Assembly: GCF_010233585.1 (NCBI RefSeq)
Contig: NZ_CP045997.1
Span: 9,164,114-9,228,113, forward strand
From: Spirosoma endbachense
GTDB lineage: Bacteria > Bacteroidota > Bacteroidia > Cytophagales > Spirosomataceae
Length of the DNA: 64,000 nt
Direction: 5' to 3'
Below the pieces are notes generated by a model. It saw only the letters and a list, made by a program, of their open reading frames with translations. It was not told the origin of the DNA and searched no databases. Shown here piece after piece: positions 61,455-64,000 of the stretch. Made by a program: the position numbers and the translations under genes. How positions within the stretch are numbered: position 1 is the first letter of the stretch; every line of letters starts with the position of its first letter.

Positions 61455-62072
61455 TTAACTCACTTCAAGCAAAAAAAATAGCAATACAAATAAAATACTC
61501 CCTAAATGGGCTAGTTGCCGGAGTTTATGAAGACCCCGTTGCAGTAGATTTCGAACCGATTGCTCGTTGATGGCTAAGATTGACGCAATCTGAGCGTAAT
61601 TGAAGCCCTGGTAATAGTAGAGCATAAGGACTTCGTACTGCCGCAGGGGTAAACTTTTCATTTTACCCTGTAAATCAGTCGTCTGTAGCTGTATCGTTTC
61701 GGCATTGATCAGTTCAGTTTCCTGGGCTGGGCTGATAGGTAAAAACGCTTCGTCCGTGGATTCCCAATTTTCAGATAACGATTGATCAGGTCGGATCGAT
61801 TGGTGAATCTTCCGGCGCAGTGAACGAAATAAATAAAAGCGGGCAGACTCCACATCGCTCAGGCGTCTACGACTCTGCCATAAATCGACAAACAGATCCT
61901 GAACCGCATCTTCTACCGCCTGTTCGTCCTGAGATATTTTGTTACCATAACTTAACAGCACCCGGATATAGCGCTGGTATAACAACGAGAATGCTCCTTT
62001 ATCTCCTTGCTTAAACGCCTGCCACAATAACTTATCGTCAGTAGTTTCTGAAAAAGGCATAATAGGAATCAA
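61455..62072 (-). CDS. ECF-type sigma-70 factor
   Basis: 205 residues. Sigma-2 region FKQGDKGAFSLLYQRYIRVLLSYGNKISQDEQAVEDAVQDLFVDLWQ, sigma-4 region LPLRQYEVLMLYYYQGFNYAQIASILAINEQSVRNLLQRGLHKLR. A hydrophobic tail (LGSILFVLLFFLLEVS) follows, unusual for a sigma factor and perhaps membrane-anchoring. Drives transcription of the sulfatase/SusCD locus when released by FecR. Confidence 0.95.
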   Translation of the reverse strand: MIPIMPFSETTDDKLLWQAFKQGDKGAFSLLYQRYIRVLLSYGNKISQDEQAVEDAVQDLFVDLWQSRRRLSDVESARFYLFRSLRRKIHQSIRPDQSLSENWESTDEAFLPISPAQETELINAETIQLQTTDLQGKMKSLPLRQYEVLMLYYYQGFNYAQIASILAINEQSVRNLLQRGLHKLRQLAHLGSILFVLLFFLLEVS

Positions 62073-62444
62073 TAGCCGCTCTCACTGGAGAACACTTACA
62101 AAATGTTTGACATACATTATCAAAGGATAATGCATGTTTCAACTTACCATAAAAACAATAAAAATACAATAAAACAGTAAAATACTCTTAAAATACAGGA
62201 AGTATTACTTTATGTATCATATAGCCCTGAAAATTGCACACACTATGTTGATCCTATTAGGACATTTTCGTGGACGATTAACGAATCGATTTGAATTAAT
62301 GGAACGTTACATCCGGCATGTCGACGACTGAACTAGCCCGTTTAATTTTTACGCGTGACATACTTTATTGGCGTAAGCAGTTGAATGTAGCTGACAAAAT
62401 ATTAATTCAATTTGCGTAATAATCTACATCAATACTAGTCCAAC
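62073..62444. other. Gene-free stretch upstream of the sigma gene
   Basis: AT-rich region with no convincing gene or strong hairpin. It should carry the promoter of the sigma/FecR/SusCD transcription unit. Confidence 0.5.
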
Positions 62445-63845
62445 TTACGGTTTCTGACGGTACGATTTTGGCGATAGACCCGTCTGTTTGCGGAAAAATT
62501 TCCCAAAGGCGGATTGCGTACCAAACTGTAAATAATCCGCTACGCTATATTTTAGTTTGGTAAGTCGCTCAAAATCTGACTGATCCGTTTCTGAAAGGCC
62601 CAGGTCCATCATAAAGGCGCTATGTGTCATTCCATCTTCATCGACCTTCACGATACCAAACTGAGTGACCGAAAATATATCCTTTATTTTGGCATTCACC
62701 ACTTTAAATAGGTCCACCCGGCTTTTAAGCGAAGCAATTTCGGTACTCAGCGAAAGCAGGATCGTTTTCTCGTTTTCCCTGCGTTCCAGTTCGTCTCTGC
62801 TCAGCAGGTTGGATGCTGTAATAGCGAGCTGGGAACAAATGCTTTTAAATAGCCCCAGCTGCGGTTTCATGTCATTATGATTAAACGTTAAAACCGCAAC
62901 GTCTTCCTGCGCTAAACGGATCGTATGACAGCCCCAACCCCTAAAATTGATCGCATCTCCCATTTCCCGGTACGGGGCTGTTCCGGGCAGTTGGTAATAT
63001 TCCTCTGCCGTGAGCAGCAAGACATCGGTGGCATTCTTGGCAACCTGGTAAAGCTCGTCATTATTATCTTGAGGTAACTCAATCAGGTCTTTAAAATCAG
63101 GGTATTTCGCTATGGCCGTGTCCCGGTCAAATAGGTAAGCCCATCGCCATTTTTCATCCCTTGAAATAATATAGATACAGTATTCATGAATGTTGAATAA
63201 GTTATCCAGTTGCTGACCAATTATTTTCCCCAGCGTGTATTTGTCGCTTGCCGACGCAATGGCATTGCTGAACGATAGAATTTTTGATTTCTCTTCTTCA
63301 CGACGATTTATTTCTTCGTTCGCCAAGATGCTATTGACCGCAATTGAAAGCATACTGGCTATCTGCCTAATCAACCGAAGGTGGCTCGTAGTGGCGTATT
63401 GATTATCAAGTTGGGAGATCCCCCAAATGCCAATGGCCTTATCACTTATCGATAATTTGCTCCAGATAAGCCGCTTAATACTAGTTTGATGCGAGATACG
63501 AGTATTCCCGTCATGGCTAAGCACTTGAGTCACATCCTCAACGACGGGCTCTTTAGCGTTCAGTATTTTACTGACTGTTTCGTTGTTCATCAGTCCTTTA
63601 TTCGTCAATCTTTCCCGGTATGTGGCGTCATCCGTTTCTAAAGGGATGTCATCCAAAAACATCGAAACGGACGATTCATCTGGATTGATCAACTCAATAA
63701 AATGGCTATGAAAGTCAACTAACCCGTTCAGTTTTTCGGCAAGTACTTTTTGAAGATCCCCTCTGTCTCGAACAGCGGCAAATTCCATATTCAGTGCCTG
63801 AATTATCTCACTTTGCTCAATCAGTTCCAGTAAGCTGCCCGACAT
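62445..63845 (-). CDS. GAF-repeat protein with a half AraC domain at its C-terminus
   Basis: 466 residues. Three similar GAF-like modules follow one another (~20-165, ~190-340, ~370-430), each after an ERREEEKSKILSFSNAIASASDK-type helical linker. The last ~32 residues (SVADYLQFGTQSAFGKFFRKQTGLSPKSYRQKP) match only the second HTH half of an AraC domain; the first HTH is missing and the third GAF module is cut short. This looks like a fusion by deletion between two genes (a GAF sensor and an AraC regulator). The start is the Met at 63845. Confidence 0.7.
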   Translation of the reverse strand: MSGSLLELIEQSEIIQALNMEFAAVRDRGDLQKVLAEKLNGLVDFHSHFIELINPDESSVSMFLDDIPLETDDATYRERLTNKGLMNNETVSKILNAKEPVVEDVTQVLSHDGNTRISHQTSIKRLIWSKLSISDKAIGIWGISQLDNQYATTSHLRLIRQIASMLSIAVNSILANEEINRREEEKSKILSFSNAIASASDKYTLGKIIGQQLDNLFNIHEYCIYIISRDEKWRWAYLFDRDTAIAKYPDFKDLIELPQDNNDELYQVAKNATDVLLLTAEEYYQLPGTAPYREMGDAINFRGWGCHTIRLAQEDVAVLTFNHNDMKPQLGLFKSICSQLAITASNLLSRDELERRENEKTILLSLSTEIASLKSRVDLFKVVNAKIKDIFSVTQFGIVKVDEDGMTHSAFMMDLGLSETDQSDFERLTKLKYSVADYLQFGTQSAFGKFFRKQTGLSPKSYRQKP

Positions 63846-63950
63846 GGCTCAAATGGTGTTACGTTTTTGTCAATTATTCATTTTGGCACAAAATGAAAAG
63901 CGAACTAGGGTCCGAAAAATCGACGGCTTGCTTTGTGACGGTACCAAATT

Positions 63951-63983
63951 GAAAATGCTCCGATCAGATACCGGAGCATTTTC
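63951..63983. terminator. Perfect 12-bp stem-loop
   Basis: GAAAATGCTCCG (63951-63962) is the reverse complement of CGGAGCATTTTC (63972-63983) with a 9-nt loop, in the region upstream of the GAF gene at the window edge. T residues on the minus strand side make it a candidate terminator for a gene to the right. Confidence 0.55.
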
Positions 63984-64000
63984 AAAAATAGTAATCTTTA

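Noticed and set aside
1..64000. tRNA, rRNA or known riboswitch genes
   Set aside because: None could be recognised by eye on either strand; a covariance search would be needed to exclude short RNAs.

Overview
The window looks like chromosomal DNA of a Cytophagales bacterium of the Spirosoma type (Bacteroidota). The evidence is a SusC/SusD pair with an ECF sigma factor and FecR anti-sigma factor, two formylglycine sulfatases, a gliding-motility/T9SS-type C-terminal sorting domain, a 7TM-DISM histidine kinase, FucP-type sugar transport, and no consistent Shine-Dalgarno sequences. No rRNA, tRNA or CRISPR array was seen.

Layout. 0-0.4 kb: transposase and gene remnants. 0.7-26.5 kb: a patchwork of small self-contained units in both orientations (secreted LamG protein, NTF2-like proteins, cupin, AraC plus oxidoreductase, TAP-like hydrolase, two-component system around an NTF2-like gene, long tandem-repeat surface protein, glyoxalase plus GlxA regulator, TetR plus esterase, hydrolase plus HxlR). 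26.6-36.8 kb: a minus-strand catabolic block with a GH43 protein, an AtuA pair, a CitMHS transporter and three different esterases/hydrolases. 36.9-51.8 kb: more accessory units (AlbA_2 ATPase, pRiA4b ORF-3 protein, LGFP protein, phage protease remnant, FucP-like MFS, HicAB and RES/Xre toxin-antitoxin pairs) with IS and gene remnants. 52.0-62.1 kb: a sulfatase/SusCD polysaccharide locus with its sigma/anti-sigma pair. 62.4-64 kb: a GAF protein fused to half of an AraC domain.

The most unusual signal is a dispersed family of about 65-80 bp imperfect palindromes found only between genes from 0.7 to 49.1 kb. There are 11 good copies and several partial ones. All lie in the same orientation whatever the direction of the neighbouring genes. 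The 5' arm (R-TCTCA-n-AAA-nGCTCC) is complementary to the 3' arm (GGGGCGTT-nnn-GAGAY), and an inner TTGAGACGA/TTCAAG stem covaries between copies. The units between copies behave like cassettes (one enzyme with or without its own regulator, a HicAB pair, a two-component system). I read this as a possible integron-like cassette array, or another recombination-driven array, with attC-like sites. No integrase is in view, so the mechanism is unproven.

Several units carry their own operators: a 24-bp perfect palindrome and a doubled 16-bp palindrome next to two HxlR genes, a 14-bp-arm palindrome before the TetR gene, two GGTAAT-N6-ATTACC sites before HicA, and a 9-bp-arm palindrome at the AlbA_2 gene start. 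A 22-bp perfect inverted repeat at 18.80/18.96 kb could exchange the C-terminus of a secreted protein by DNA inversion.
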